64,000 nucleotides of DNA from Polynucleobacter sp. VK25 (GCF_018687355.1 NZ_CP061288.1:1622144-1686143), one strand, 5' to 3'. Positions 1-9,387 are shown, counted from the first letter of the stretch. A program made the numbers and translations. The notes: generated by a model not told the origin, from the sequence alone.

Positions 1-984
1 CATATCGCACAACCATTCACCAAATACCTGAGTAAATGTTTTCTTGCTAGCAACTGCTTTTTTGACACCCTCTTCAGGATTAAATTTACTAGGGCCGTGA
101 TACAGCACGGGATCCGCCTCAGCCAACTCATAGCCCTGACCCTTTTTGGTAACGACGTGCAAGAACTGAGGGCCGCGACCTTCTAAAGCCAAGCGACGCA
201 CGTTCTGCAGCATCGGAATCAAAGCATCTAAATCATGTCCATCAATCGGACCGAAATAGTTAAAGCCAAACTCTTGGAATATCGTTGATGGCGAAACCAT
301 GCCTTTGGCATGATCTTCGAGGCGTTTTGCGAACTCACGTAACGGAGGAGCAATTGATAAAACGCTATCAATCCCTTTTTTAGTCGCTGAATAAATATTG
401 CCGCTGAGCAATCTAGCGAGGTGGCGATTGAGTGCACCCACCGCAGGAGAGATCGACATGTCGTTGTCATTCAGAATCACTACAAGAGGTAAGTCGTCGT
501 ATACACCAGCATTGTTCATGGCTTCAAAAGCCATTCCACCGGTCATAGCGCTATCGCCAATAACCGCTACTGCAACATGTCGCTCACCTTTAGTTTGAAA
601 CGCACGTGCCATACCCATCGCCGCAGAAATACTGGTGGATGAGTGACCAGTTCCAAAAGCATCGAAATCACTCTCAGAGCGATGTGGGAAGCCTGATAAG
701 CCCTGGTACTGGCGCAAAGTATTCATGCGCTCACGACGACCAGTCAGAATCTTGTGGGGATAGCTTTGATGTCCAACATCCCAAACGATGCGATCGTCAG
801 GCGTATCAAATACATAATGCAAGGCAATAGACAGCTCAACTGTTCCTAAATTTGACGATAGGTGTCCGCCCGTCTTAGAGACGGAATCTAAAACAAACTC
901 GCGTAACTCATCAGCTAGAGCAGGTAGCTCTTCACGTGTGAGTTTTTTAAGATCGTCAGGAGAGTTAATTGAATGTAAAGTCAT
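1..984 (-). CDS. dxs: 1-deoxy-D-xylulose-5-phosphate synthase, C-terminus cut by window edge
   Basis: Condenses pyruvate and glyceraldehyde 3-phosphate to DXP, the first step of the MEP isoprenoid pathway and also a precursor for thiamine and pyridoxal. The 328 visible codons cover the thiamine-diphosphate domain: [13 protein letters not shown] near residue 71, [10 protein letters not shown] and [10 protein letters not shown] near 98-120, then the cofactor motif and its partner asparagines near 171-173. The motif reads G143-D144-S145 where the family normally has GDG. The gene runs off the left edge, so the transketolase-like middle and C-terminal domains are not seen. It lies 66 bases downstream of ispA on the same strand, consistent with an xseB-ispA-dxs operon. 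Confidence 0.96.
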   Translation of the reverse strand, partial: MTLHSINSPDDLKKLTREELPALADELREFVLDSVSKTGGHLSSNLGTVELSIALHYVFDTPDDRIVWDVGHQSYPHKILTGRRERMNTLRQYQGLSGFPHRSESDFDAFGTGHSSTSISAAMGMARAFQTKGERHVAVAVIGDSAMTGGMAFEAMNNAGVYDDLPLVVILNDNDMSISPAVGALNRHLARLLSGNIYSATKKGIDSVLSIAPPLREFAKRLEDHAKGMVSPSTIFQEFGFNYFGPIDGHDLDALIPMLQNVRRLALEGRGPQFLHVVTKKGQGYELAEADPVLYHGPSKFNPEEGVKKAVASKKTFTQVFGEWLCDM

Positions 985-1050
985 TGAACCTAAGTAATCT
1001 ATGCTGATGTATTTCTTTTGCTGTTTTCTTGCTGCTCTCTAATTACTCTC

Positions 1051-1947
1051 TTATTTACCGCGATTAACGACCAAGAGAGCTAAATCTTTTAATGCTTGTG
1101 CCTGAGTACCAAAACTATCCAAACTAGCGATTGCTGCCTCTTGCAACTCTTTAGCCTGACTCTTTGCATAGTCTAAACCCATCAAGGTTACATAGGTCGG
1201 CTTATTCGCTGCCGCATCTTTACCAGCTGTTTTGCCCAAAGTTTGGCTATCGGCAGTGGCATCGAGTACATCGTCCACAACCTGAAATGCCAAGCCCAGG
1301 GATTTTGAATAACTCTCCAGATGCGCCATTTGCGTTTGGTTGAGTTGTGCAGCAATACCGCCTAATTCAACCGCGCATGACAACAGAGCCCCTGTCTTCA
1401 TGGCATGCATTTGCTTTAATCCTGCAAGATCTAATGTCTTGCCCACACTCTCCAAATCAATGGCCTGCCCACCGGCCATACCGCGAGAGCCAGACGCAGC
1501 GGCTAAAGCAGAAATCATGTTGAGACGGACTTGTGCGTCACAATTTGCATTAGCCAAGATTTCAAACGCACGAGTTTGTAAGGCGTCACCAACCAACAGC
1601 GCAGTAGCTTCATCAAAGGCTTTATGCACCGTTGGACGACCACGACGTAAATCATCATCATCCATGCAAGGCAAATCATCGTGCACTAATGAGTAAGCAT
1701 GAATGCATTCAATTGCTACAGCAGCAGCATCCAATGCCTCACTGCAATCTTGATCATCACCCAGTTCACCGGCTGCGTAAACCAATAGTGGACGTATACG
1801 CTTGCCGCCACCTTGCGCCGCATAACGCATTGCCTCATGCAAGCGATGAGGAATGGTTTGTGCAGAATCGAGCATGCGATCCAAAGCTCGCTCAGTACGC
1901 TCAGAGTGAGAATGAATCCACTCCTGAAATTGAAAAGCAGCGCTCAA
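1051..1947 (-). CDS. ispA: Farnesyl diphosphate synthase (polyprenyl synthetase)
   Basis: Adds isopentenyl diphosphate to dimethylallyl and geranyl diphosphate to make farnesyl diphosphate, precursor of undecaprenyl and quinone side chains. At 298 residues it has the usual IspA length. The first aspartate-rich motif (HDDLPCMDDDDLRRG) is at about residues 89-103 and the second, DDVLD, at 225-229; both bind the magnesium-diphosphate substrate. A GGKRIRP motif sits near residue 47. The start is a TTG directly after the xseB TAA stop, so translation is probably coupled. Downstream dxs makes the early pathway intermediate, so this group supplies one route. Confidence 0.95.
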   Translation of the reverse strand: MSAAFQFQEWIHSHSERTERALDRMLDSAQTIPHRLHEAMRYAAQGGGKRIRPLLVYAAGELGDDQDCSEALDAAAVAIECIHAYSLVHDDLPCMDDDDLRRGRPTVHKAFDEATALLVGDALQTRAFEILANANCDAQVRLNMISALAAASGSRGMAGGQAIDLESVGKTLDLAGLKQMHAMKTGALLSCAVELGGIAAQLNQTQMAHLESYSKSLGLAFQVVDDVLDATADSQTLGKTAGKDAAANKPTYVTLMGLDYAKSQAKELQEAAIASLDSFGTQAQALKDLALLVVNRGK

Positions 1948-2181
1948 TTAAGCCTCGAAAACGCGAACTTGTTGTTCAACCTGAGCCAACATACCTTGGC
2001 AGTGCTTGAGTAATGCCGCGCCACGTTGATAGGCGAGCAAGGTTTCTTCAAGAGAAAATTTTCCGGACTCCATGTCAGAAATAAGCTTCTCAAGCTCTTT
2101 TACGGCCTGTTCATAGCGTAAATCGGGGTCAATTTGGACCTCAAGACCGGGTTTTTGACTCTCTGACTTCTTGGCTGGCAT
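1948..2181 (-). CDS. xseB: Exodeoxyribonuclease VII small subunit
   Basis: Small subunit of ExoVII, which degrades single-stranded DNA from both ends. The 77-residue product has the short family pattern: RYEQAVKELEKLISDMESG near residues 22-40, followed by SLEETLLAYQRGAALLKHCQ, two predicted helices. The lysine-rich N-terminal 15 residues are not conserved in the family. It is first in the minus-strand set with ispA and dxs; xseB-ispA-dxs is a common arrangement in proteobacteria. The large subunit xseA is not in the window. Confidence 0.92.
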   Translation of the reverse strand: MPAKKSESQKPGLEVQIDPDLRYEQAVKELEKLISDMESGKFSLEETLLAYQRGAALLKHCQGMLAQVEQQVRVFEA

Positions 2182-2224
2182 AAGCTGGTTTCCTTCGTAT
2201 TTCGCACACGGATAGCCCTACATA

Positions 2225-2343
2225 TTAAAGCGAGAAACCCCTTGGATGGGTATAATCCAACCCTTCCTTTCCAATATCGATCCGTCGATGGTTGGATTGG
2301 TTATTCCGCTTAGCTTCGGCTGACGTTTTCGGGGGTGGGGAGA
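2225..2343 (+). promoter_or_regulatory. Candidate promoter and structured leader of the Rieske oxygenase gene
   Basis: A TATAAT hexamer lies at 2251-2256 with no good -35 box 16-18 bases upstream. Downstream are an inverted repeat AATCCAACC (2254-2262) / GGTTGGATT (2290-2298) enclosing ATCGA-TCCG-TCGAT (2276-2289), and a UUCG-tetraloop hairpin TTAGC/GCTGA (2310-2323, one G-U pair). The ribosome-binding site is an unusual G-rich run at 2331-2342 ending in GGGGAG just before the ATG at 2344. If transcription starts near 2263, the left arm of the outer repeat is not in the RNA, but CCAAT (2271-2275) can pair with ATTGG (2296-2300) instead. Function is unknown. Confidence 0.4.
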
Positions 2344-3450
2344 ATGACTAATCTGGCTACCGCGCAGAAACTTGCGCCGTCCAATCTACAACTGCCGGTT
2401 TCGGCTTATTTTGACGCTGATTTATATCAGCGGGAAATTGAACTGCTTTTTAAGCAGGGCCCTGGCTATGTTGGCCACGAACTCATGGTGCCTGAAATAG
2501 GCTCCTATCAAACCTTAAGTGCTGAAAACGAAGGTCGCATCCTCGTTCGCAATGAATCTGGTGTAGAACTACTTTCGAATGTTTGCCGGCATCGTCAAGC
2601 ACTCATGCTCAATGGCAAAGGCAAGGCCGACAATATTGTTTGCCCATTACATCGTTGGACCTATGACTTGGGCGGCAACTTATTAGGCGCTCCACACTTT
2701 GAAGATAAGCCTTGTTTAAACCTTGGCAAGTCACCCTTACAAAATTGGCAAGGACTCCTATTCGAAGGTCCACGCGATGTACGCAGTGATCTCGCCAAAC
2801 TAGGCGTTACTGAAGACCTCAAGTTTGACGGTTATGTACTCGATCATGTTGAAGTGCATGAGTGTAATTACAACTGGAAAACATTTATCGAGGTATATCT
2901 CGAGGACTATCACGTTGTTCCATTTCATCCAGGCTTAGGTAAATTTGTTTCTTGTGAAGATCTGCACTGGGAATTTGGTGATTGGCATAGCGTACAAACG
3001 GTAGGCATTCATAAAGATCTGCAAACTCCCGGTTCACCAACCTATCGCAATTGGCATGAAGCGGTGTTACGTCAATTTGACGGCAAAGCCCCACGCCATG
3101 GGGCTATCTGGCTGACCTACTACCCTAATGTCATGGTGGAGTGGTATCCAGGCGTTCTATGCGTATCAACATTACATCCAATGGGTCCTGGCAAAACACG
3201 CAATATTGTGGAGTTTTACTACCCAGAAGAGATTGCTTTATTTGAACGTGAGTTTGTTGAAGCAGAGCGTGCTGCTTACATGGAAACCTGTATCGAAGAT
3301 GATGAAATCGCCGAGCGCATGGACCAAGGACGCGCAGCACTTTTAGCACGCGGCATCAATGAAGTGGGCCCGTATCAAAGCCCCATGGAAGACGGCATGC
3401 AACATTTCCACGAATGGTATCGCCGCGTTATGAATTTTGAAGGCGCATAA
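2344..3450 (+). CDS. Rieske [2Fe-2S] aromatic ring-hydroxylating dioxygenase, alpha-subunit type
   Basis: Oxygenase-component protein of 368 residues. The Rieske cluster ligands are C81-x-H83 and C100-x2-H103. The mononuclear iron site follows the pattern NWKTFIEVYLEDYH...H: the two histidines and upstream acidic residues in EDYHVVPFHPGL. I chose ATG 2344 rather than the in-frame GTG at 2335 because a G-rich ribosome-binding site sits directly upstream of the ATG. No beta subunit, ferredoxin or reductase gene is adjacent, so the electron donor is elsewhere or is the 2Fe-2S reductase encoded at 25149. It diverges from xseB. The substrate cannot be told from sequence. Confidence 0.88.
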   Translation: MTNLATAQKLAPSNLQLPVSAYFDADLYQREIELLFKQGPGYVGHELMVPEIGSYQTLSAENEGRILVRNESGVELLSNVCRHRQALMLNGKGKADNIVCPLHRWTYDLGGNLLGAPHFEDKPCLNLGKSPLQNWQGLLFEGPRDVRSDLAKLGVTEDLKFDGYVLDHVEVHECNYNWKTFIEVYLEDYHVVPFHPGLGKFVSCEDLHWEFGDWHSVQTVGIHKDLQTPGSPTYRNWHEAVLRQFDGKAPRHGAIWLTYYPNVMVEWYPGVLCVSTLHPMGPGKTRNIVEFYYPEEIALFEREFVEAERAAYMETCIEDDEIAERMDQGRAALLARGINEVGPYQSPMEDGMQHFHEWYRRVMNFEGA

Positions 3451-3508
3451 TCAAACAAGGTTTTATTCATACAACTAGTAATTCCCACCACCACTAATAG
3501 GAAGCATC

Positions 3509-4339
3509 ATGAGCCCTCTAATCTCAGCAAACCAGTTAGAAGAAATTATTAATAGTGGCGAGAATGTATTACTCTGTGACTGCCGCTTTGATTTAGTTGA
3601 TCCACTGATTGGCAAAAAGTCTTATGAAGAAAGTCATATTCCTGGCGCCATCTATGTTGACCTTGATAAAGATATGTCAGGTACAAAAACAGGTGGTAAC
3701 GGTCGTCACCCCTTACCTAGTCCAGAGGCCTGGGCACAAACCAAGACCCGCCTGGGCATCAGCCCAAACACTTTAGTAGTCGCCTACGACAAACAAGGCT
3801 CCGTCTATGCCAGCCGCTTATGGTGGATGCTCAAAGCCACTGGTCATGCCAATGTACAGGTGTTGGATGGAGGATTAGATGCCTGGAATGGGCCTATGGG
3901 CAATATTCCTAGATCACCTACCCCCTGTACTCAAGCTGTTGGAATAATGCCTTTTGCAGGACTCGTTCTGGTTGATGAAGTTGTAGGCAACCTGCAAACC
4001 CAGAAGAACAAAATTATTGATGCGCGTACAGAAGAACGTTTTCATGGTCAAAATGAAACGCTAGATCCAGTTGGCGGACACATTCCCGGCGCAATGAATC
4101 GCTTCTTTAAAAATAATCTCAACGCAACTGCATTCAAAACTCCAGAACAATTGTTCAAAGAGTTTTCAGAATTTCTTGGTCCTATCAAGGCGTCTGAAAT
4201 CATTCATCAATGTGGATCTGGTGTCACTGCTTGCCATAATCTTTTAGCAATGGAGCTTGCTGGATTTAAAGGCTCCCGCCTTTATGCGGGTAGCTGGAGC
4301 GAATGGTGTGCAGATCCTGCTAGGCCCGTAGAGCTCTAA
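3509..4339 (+). CDS. sseA: 3-mercaptopyruvate/thiosulfate sulfurtransferase (two rhodanese domains)
   Basis: Transfers sulfane sulfur from 3-mercaptopyruvate or thiosulfate to an acceptor. The 276-residue protein has two rhodanese domains. The N-terminal one (about 1-130) is inactive, with the typical HIPGAIYVDLDKDMSG and GGNGRHPLP motifs. The C-terminal one carries the catalytic C235 in CGSGVTA, the six-residue loop characteristic of mercaptopyruvate sulfurtransferases rather than thiosulfate-specific rhodaneses. An AGGAAG Shine-Dalgarno precedes the ATG. It follows the Rieske gene by about 58 bases on the same strand and may share its transcript. Confidence 0.92.
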   Translation: MSPLISANQLEEIINSGENVLLCDCRFDLVDPLIGKKSYEESHIPGAIYVDLDKDMSGTKTGGNGRHPLPSPEAWAQTKTRLGISPNTLVVAYDKQGSVYASRLWWMLKATGHANVQVLDGGLDAWNGPMGNIPRSPTPCTQAVGIMPFAGLVLVDEVVGNLQTQKNKIIDARTEERFHGQNETLDPVGGHIPGAMNRFFKNNLNATAFKTPEQLFKEFSEFLGPIKASEIIHQCGSGVTACHNLLAMELAGFKGSRLYAGSWSEWCADPARPVEL

Positions 4340-4355
4340 TTTTATTGAGTCTAAA

Positions 4356-5129
4356 TTAGTGCGACAGGGATAACAGAATTACAAACCCTACGCCACAAGC
4401 AATCAATACCGTTTGACGCAAAGACTCCACCCAGTGTGGGCGACGGTGCATTTGTGGGATCAAATCACTCACTGCAATGTAAATAAAACTACTAGATGCA
4501 ATCACCAGCAAGTAAGGCATCGCTGCGTGCGCACGTTCAAGAAAGAAATAGGCAAGCACGCCGCCTACTACCGCTGATAAGCCGCAAATAAAGTTGTATA
4601 ACAAAGCCCGTGCACGTGAGAAGCCGGCATTGAGTAGCACAATGAAATCACCGATTTCTTGTGGAATCTCATGAGCAATGATTGCGATGGCAGTAAAGAT
4701 GCCCACCTGATAATCAGCCATAAAGGCCGCAGCGATCAAAATACCATCAACAAAATTGTGAATGCCATCCCCAACCAAAATCATCCAGCCACTACGCCCA
4801 GCATTTTCCGCATCATGGCCATGGTGGTGCTGGTGACCATCACCTTCATGATGGTGATCGTGACGCAGTAAAGCGATTTTCTCTAACAAGAAGAAGCCCA
4901 ATAATCCAGCCAGCAAAGTAGCAAATAAGAACTGGGGATTTGCACCCTCCATACTAAATGCCTCAGGCAATGAGTGAAGCAAGGCGGTAGCTAACAAAAT
5001 TCCAACGGACAAGCTCACCATATTGTTGACCATTTTCGACAGCATGGCCAAGGAGCAGCTTGCAGCAACCAGGACGCTAGCAGTGCCTGCTAGGGCAGTG
5101 ACTAAGAGAATAGTTTGTAAAACCGTCAT
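4356..5129 (-). CDS. ZIP family divalent metal transporter
   Basis: Inner-membrane importer of zinc or related divalent metals. The 257 residues contain about eight hydrophobic segments, with a histidine-rich cytoplasmic loop (HDHHHEGDGHQHHHGHD, about residues 89-105) between TM3 and TM4. The ZIP metal-site signatures HNFVDG and HEIPQE appear in consecutive membrane helices. The gene lies five bases downstream of the dienelactone-hydrolase-like gene on the same strand and converges on the sulfurtransferase. Metal preference is not readable from sequence. Confidence 0.93.
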   Translation of the reverse strand: MTVLQTILLVTALAGTASVLVAASCSLAMLSKMVNNMVSLSVGILLATALLHSLPEAFSMEGANPQFLFATLLAGLLGFFLLEKIALLRHDHHHEGDGHQHHHGHDAENAGRSGWMILVGDGIHNFVDGILIAAAFMADYQVGIFTAIAIIAHEIPQEIGDFIVLLNAGFSRARALLYNFICGLSAVVGGVLAYFFLERAHAAMPYLLVIASSSFIYIAVSDLIPQMHRRPHWVESLRQTVLIACGVGFVILLSLSH

Positions 5130-5134
5130 TGCGT

Positions 5135-6010
5135 TTACACCACTCCCATTTTCTTAAACCAGGCAAGACATTTTTCCCAGCCATCTTTGGCAGGGCCTTC
5201 GCGATATGTGGCGCGATAGTCCGCATGGAAAGCGTGCGGAGCATCTGGATACACTTCAAACTGACAAGCCTTGGCTGCTGGATTTTTTGGGGCTGCTTGC
5301 GCCAATGCGGTACGCATCTGATCAACACTCTCCAAGGAGATGCCGGTATCTGCTGCACCATATAAACCAAGGACTGGGGCCTTTAAGTCCATAGCAATAT
5401 CTACTGGATGACGTGGGCTACCTTCGGTCTTTTCTCCAATGAGACGACCATACCAAGCTACACCTGCACGCACTTGTGGCAAGGTTGCTGAGAGCCATGT
5501 AATTCGACCACCCCAACAAAAGCCAGTAACGCCAACTCGTTTAAGATCGCCGCCATTTTTACCCGCCCACACCAAAGCAGCTTGCAAATCATTTAATACT
5601 TGCGCATCCGTCGTTTTAGCAACGATGTTTTGCTGAATCTCCGCAATCGTTCCATAGGTATTTGGATCACCAGCGCGAGTAAAGAATTCTGGGGCAATCG
5701 CAAGATAACCTAGCTTGGCAAAGCGTCTTGTGACGTCGGCAATATATTCATGTACGCCAAAGATTTCGCTGGCGACAATAATGATGGGCAGGGAGCCTTT
5801 CGCCTTTTCAGGACGAGAGACATATGCAGGCATCTGAAAACTACCTACCGGAATCATCTGCTCTCCGGCTTTGAGGCCCTTGAAATCGGTTTCGATAGCC
5901 GCAGCCATGACAGGTTCAGACGCAGCCACAAATCCGACCCCAATAGCAGTTGCAGTCAGTGCAGATGTCTTTATGAAACTGCGTCGACTATTTTGAATAT
6001 CGTTGCTCAT
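5135..6010 (-). CDS. Dienelactone hydrolase family protein with Tat signal
   Basis: Alpha/beta hydrolase of 291 residues. The N-terminus has a twin-arginine signal (NSRRSFIKTSALTATAIG) ending near AAA at about residue 38, so it is probably exported folded to the periplasm. The catalytic cysteine is in GFCWGG, the nucleophile elbow typical of dienelactone hydrolase, followed by an aspartate in GAADTGIS and a histidine in APHAFHADYR. True dienelactone hydrolases are usually cytoplasmic and act in chlorocatechol breakdown. No such genes are nearby, so the natural substrate is unknown. Confidence 0.9.
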   Translation of the reverse strand: MSNDIQNSRRSFIKTSALTATAIGVGFVAASEPVMAAAIETDFKGLKAGEQMIPVGSFQMPAYVSRPEKAKGSLPIIIVASEIFGVHEYIADVTRRFAKLGYLAIAPEFFTRAGDPNTYGTIAEIQQNIVAKTTDAQVLNDLQAALVWAGKNGGDLKRVGVTGFCWGGRITWLSATLPQVRAGVAWYGRLIGEKTEGSPRHPVDIAMDLKAPVLGLYGAADTGISLESVDQMRTALAQAAPKNPAAKACQFEVYPDAPHAFHADYRATYREGPAKDGWEKCLAWFKKMGVV

Positions 6011-6046
6011 GACCTTGTCTCCCAGCTTTTCTTTCTCGTTGAATAC

Positions 6047-8878
6047 TTAATGCGCTTCTTCCCAATTATCGCCAATCCCAATACTAACCACCAAAGGCAC
6101 CTTGAGATCGGCAACATGACACATTAAATCCGGTAACTTTGCCTGCAGTAGCTCAATTTCGTCCAAGGGCACGTCAAATACCAATTCATCATGGACTTGA
6201 AGCAGCATTTTGGTTTTTAACTGCTCTTTTTCTAGCCAATTCTCCACAGCAATCATCGCCAACTTAATTAAATCTGCCGCAGTACCTTGCATGGGTGCAT
6301 TAATTGCTGCACGTTCGGCGCCTTGGCGGCGGGGACCATTCGACCCCTTGATTTCCGGCAACCAAAGACGTCTACCGAAAACCGTTTCCACATAGCCATT
6401 CTCTCTTGCTTCGAGACGGGTGCGCTCCATATATTGAGCGACCCCTGGATAACGATCAAAGTATTTGGCGATGTAGTTTTGCGCAGCTGAACGCTCAATA
6501 CCCAAGTTACCAGCCAAACCAAATGCACTCATGCCGTAAATAAGACCAAAGTTAATCACTTTGGCATAACGACGTTGTTCAGAATTGACGTCATCCAAAG
6601 GAATGCCAAAGATCTCTGCTGCAGTAGCTTGGTGAACGTCTTTACCTTCTCTAAATGCGGTTAATAGATTTTCATCTTCTGCGATATGCGCCATGATGCG
6701 CAACTCAATTTGTGAGTAATCCGCAGACAACAACTTACATCCTTCAGCCGGAACAAATGCTTCCCGAATGCGACGACCCTCTTCTGTACGTACAGGGATA
6801 TTTTGTATATTGGGATCGCTTGATGCCAGGCGACCAGTAACTGCTGTAGCCTGAGAAAAGTTAGTATGCACACGTCCCGTCTTAGGATCGGCCATGCGCG
6901 GGAGTTTCTCAATATAAGTCGACATCAACTTCGCCAAACTGCGGTAGTCCAAGATGCGTGCTGGCAGCGGATAGTCTTCCGCCAACTTCTGCAACACTTC
7001 CTCATCAGTAGATGGCGCACCCGATGGTGTCTTTTTAATCACTGGCAGCTCTAGCTGTCCAAATAAGATTTCTGCGATTTGTTTGGGTGACTGAATATTA
7101 AAAGGCTGACCCGCTAACTGATGTATCTCCCCTTCCAGCTCAAGCAGGCGCTTACCTACTTGCTGCCCTTGTTTCGCCAGTAGTGCGGAATCAATCCGAA
7201 TACCATTGCGCTCCATAATACCGAGCACTCGCATAGCCGGCATCTCGACGTTTTCGTAGATATAGAGCAATCCTGGGCTTTCCTGAATCTGTGGCCACAG
7301 CTCCAGATGGAGACGCAGGGTAATGTCAGCATCCTCAGCGGCGTAATCCGTAGCAATCTTGAGATCAACTTGATCAAAGCCAATCTGGTGAACGCCTTTA
7401 CCGCAGACTTCTTCATAGCGAATGGTTTTCATGCCCAGATGACGCTCAGCCAAGCTATCCATGTTGTGCGGCATGTGTGATTCGAGCACATACGATTCGA
7501 GCAAGGTATCGAATGCAACGCCTTTTAAAGTAATGCCATAGTTTGCAAAAATATGGGTGTCGTACTTTAAGTTTTGTCCTACTTTTAGATTTGTCGTGCT
7601 TTCTAACCAAGGCTTCATGCGCGCTAGCACCAAATCACGATCAAGCTGAACTTCACCATTGCGATGCGCAACTGGAATGTAACAAGCTTCACCTGGCTTT
7701 ACTGATAAAGAAATGCCAACCAATTCTGCAGCAAGCGCATCCAGACTAGTGGTTTCAGTGTCGACTGCCGTTAGTGCAGAAGACTCAATCTTCTTTAGCC
7801 ACTTCTCTAAACCGACCTCATCAACCACACATTCGTAATGACGCTCAATTGAATCTTGAGAATCGCGAGTTGCTTGTGACAAGTCTCTAGTTGGCGAGCT
7901 GGCAATCACGCGCGCCTTCCTTGCTCCATCTAAATTTTCTTCTGAACCATTTGCAATAGGGCTACCCGCCAGATCAAAGGAAACCGTCTCAGACCCCTGA
8001 TTATCTGGGCTTGTGAGCTGTTTTTCTACATCACGTAACCAAGTCTTAAACGCATAACGATCAAACAACTCACGCAGTAAGGGCGCGTCTTCAGATTTGG
8101 CATGCAAATCATCTAAGCTAGGTAAATGCGGCGATAAATCACAATCTGTTTTTACAGTAATGAGTTGACGCGCTTGCGGTAACCAAGGAAGTGTAGCTCG
8201 TAAGTTTTCGCCGACCACGCCTTTAACCTGATCGGCATTTGCCATCAAGTTATCTAGATTGCCAAATTCTGCCAACCATTTATTTGCGGTCTTTGGTCCC
8301 GCCTTAGGAACGCCTGGAACGTTGTCAACCGTATCGCCAATGATGGACAAATAATCTACGATCAATTCTGGGGGCACACCAAACTTTTCCTTCACACCTT
8401 CGATGTCTAACTTTTCATTCGTCATCGTATTAATCAGGGTGACCGAAGGATTTACCAATTGAGCCAAATCTTTATCGCCAGTAGAGATGATGGTTTCCCA
8501 ACCCGCTTGAGTTGCTTGGCAGGCTAAAGTTCCAATAACATCGTCCGCTTCCACACCCGAAACCATTAATACTGGCCAGCCCAAAGCCTTGACCATGGCA
8601 TGAATAGGTTCGATCTGCTTAACCAAATCCTCTGGCATCGGCGAGCGATGCGCCTTGTACTCCGAATACATCTCGTCACGAAAAGTCTTACCTTTGGCAT
8701 CAAAAACACAGGCTATATGGTCAGCCTTGAGCTCTGAGCGGGCCCGGCGCATCATATTCACCATCCCATAGATAGCCCCAGTGGGCTCTCCAGCCCCATT
8801 TCTGAGGTCTGGCATGGCGTGGAAGGCGCGATAGAGGTAACTTGAGCCGTCTACCAACAAGAGTCTATGTTTAGTCAT
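6047..8878 (-). CDS. polA: DNA polymerase I
   Basis: Gap-filling and Okazaki-fragment-processing polymerase of 943 residues. All three domains are present. The N-terminal 5' nuclease (about 1-290) has LLVDGSSYLYRAF and the helix-hairpin-helix region. The proofreading exonuclease is intact, with DTET, NLKYDTH and YAAEDAD motifs. The polymerase domain has DYSQIELR (motif A), RRYAKVINFGLIYG (motif B) and QVHDELVF (motif C). I took the ATG giving MTKHRLLLVDG rather than the frame five codons longer. The gene diverges from the small exported-protein gene at 8962. Confidence 0.97.
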   Translation of the reverse strand: MTKHRLLLVDGSSYLYRAFHAMPDLRNGAGEPTGAIYGMVNMMRRARSELKADHIACVFDAKGKTFRDEMYSEYKAHRSPMPEDLVKQIEPIHAMVKALGWPVLMVSGVEADDVIGTLACQATQAGWETIISTGDKDLAQLVNPSVTLINTMTNEKLDIEGVKEKFGVPPELIVDYLSIIGDTVDNVPGVPKAGPKTANKWLAEFGNLDNLMANADQVKGVVGENLRATLPWLPQARQLITVKTDCDLSPHLPSLDDLHAKSEDAPLLRELFDRYAFKTWLRDVEKQLTSPDNQGSETVSFDLAGSPIANGSEENLDGARKARVIASSPTRDLSQATRDSQDSIERHYECVVDEVGLEKWLKKIESSALTAVDTETTSLDALAAELVGISLSVKPGEACYIPVAHRNGEVQLDRDLVLARMKPWLESTTNLKVGQNLKYDTHIFANYGITLKGVAFDTLLESYVLESHMPHNMDSLAERHLGMKTIRYEEVCGKGVHQIGFDQVDLKIATDYAAEDADITLRLHLELWPQIQESPGLLYIYENVEMPAMRVLGIMERNGIRIDSALLAKQGQQVGKRLLELEGEIHQLAGQPFNIQSPKQIAEILFGQLELPVIKKTPSGAPSTDEEVLQKLAEDYPLPARILDYRSLAKLMSTYIEKLPRMADPKTGRVHTNFSQATAVTGRLASSDPNIQNIPVRTEEGRRIREAFVPAEGCKLLSADYSQIELRIMAHIAEDENLLTAFREGKDVHQATAAEIFGIPLDDVNSEQRRYAKVINFGLIYGMSAFGLAGNLGIERSAAQNYIAKYFDRYPGVAQYMERTRLEARENGYVETVFGRRLWLPEIKGSNGPRRQGAERAAINAPMQGTAADLIKLAMIAVENWLEKEQLKTKMLLQVHDELVFDVPLDEIELLQAKLPDLMCHVADLKVPLVVSIGIGDNWEEAH

Positions 8879-8961
8879 ACCGCAATCGTACAATCTAGTT
8901 GTGAATTGCCTACAGGTCTGGTTAAGGAACCGTCCGAGAGTAGGTTTAAAAAGGTGAAAAA

Positions 8962-9369
8962 ATGCATTATTTAACGAACTTAATTAGCCACGCAATGAGT
9001 CAAAGCCTAGCCCTAATGAGCGTTTTAGTGGTTTTTGGTCTTTTTGGCCTTTCTTCAGCCCAAGCTCAGAATAACAGCCAGGCACTCAGCCCTTCGGAAT
9101 TAAACCGTATCAATAATCAACCACTTGCTCCAACAGTGAGTGCAGCTGGCGGCTTGAATGCGCCAGAACAACGCAAGCCGAATTATCAGTACAAAGATAA
9201 AAATGGCACCACCATTACAGAATACAAAGACGTTAATTCACCAACTCAAGTCGACGTAAAAACACCATACACCAGCTATGAAATGGCGCCGCCTACATCA
9301 GTAATGCCAGGACCTCCAAAAGAAACAGATCTGATTAGCGTTCCTAGTATCAGCATTCCCTTCCAATAA
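8962..9369 (+). CDS. Small exported protein, possibly DUF2782-like
   Basis: The 135-residue product has an N-terminal signal sequence: a hydrophobic stretch about residues 13-31 ending in SSAQAQ, so it is predicted to be secreted or periplasmic. The middle contains YQYKDKNGTTITEYKD, resembling the charged beta-hairpin core of DUF2782 proteins, a family I recall as often lying next to polA and homoserine kinase in betaproteobacteria. The tail is proline-rich and lacks the usual PYYLVD-like ending. An AAGGTG ribosome-binding site precedes the ATG. Function is unknown. Confidence 0.75.
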   Translation: MHYLTNLISHAMSQSLALMSVLVVFGLFGLSSAQAQNNSQALSPSELNRINNQPLAPTVSAAGGLNAPEQRKPNYQYKDKNGTTITEYKDVNSPTQVDVKTPYTSYEMAPPTSVMPGPPKETDLISVPSISIPFQ

Positions 9370-9387
9370 GATCTGTTGACATAGTTT

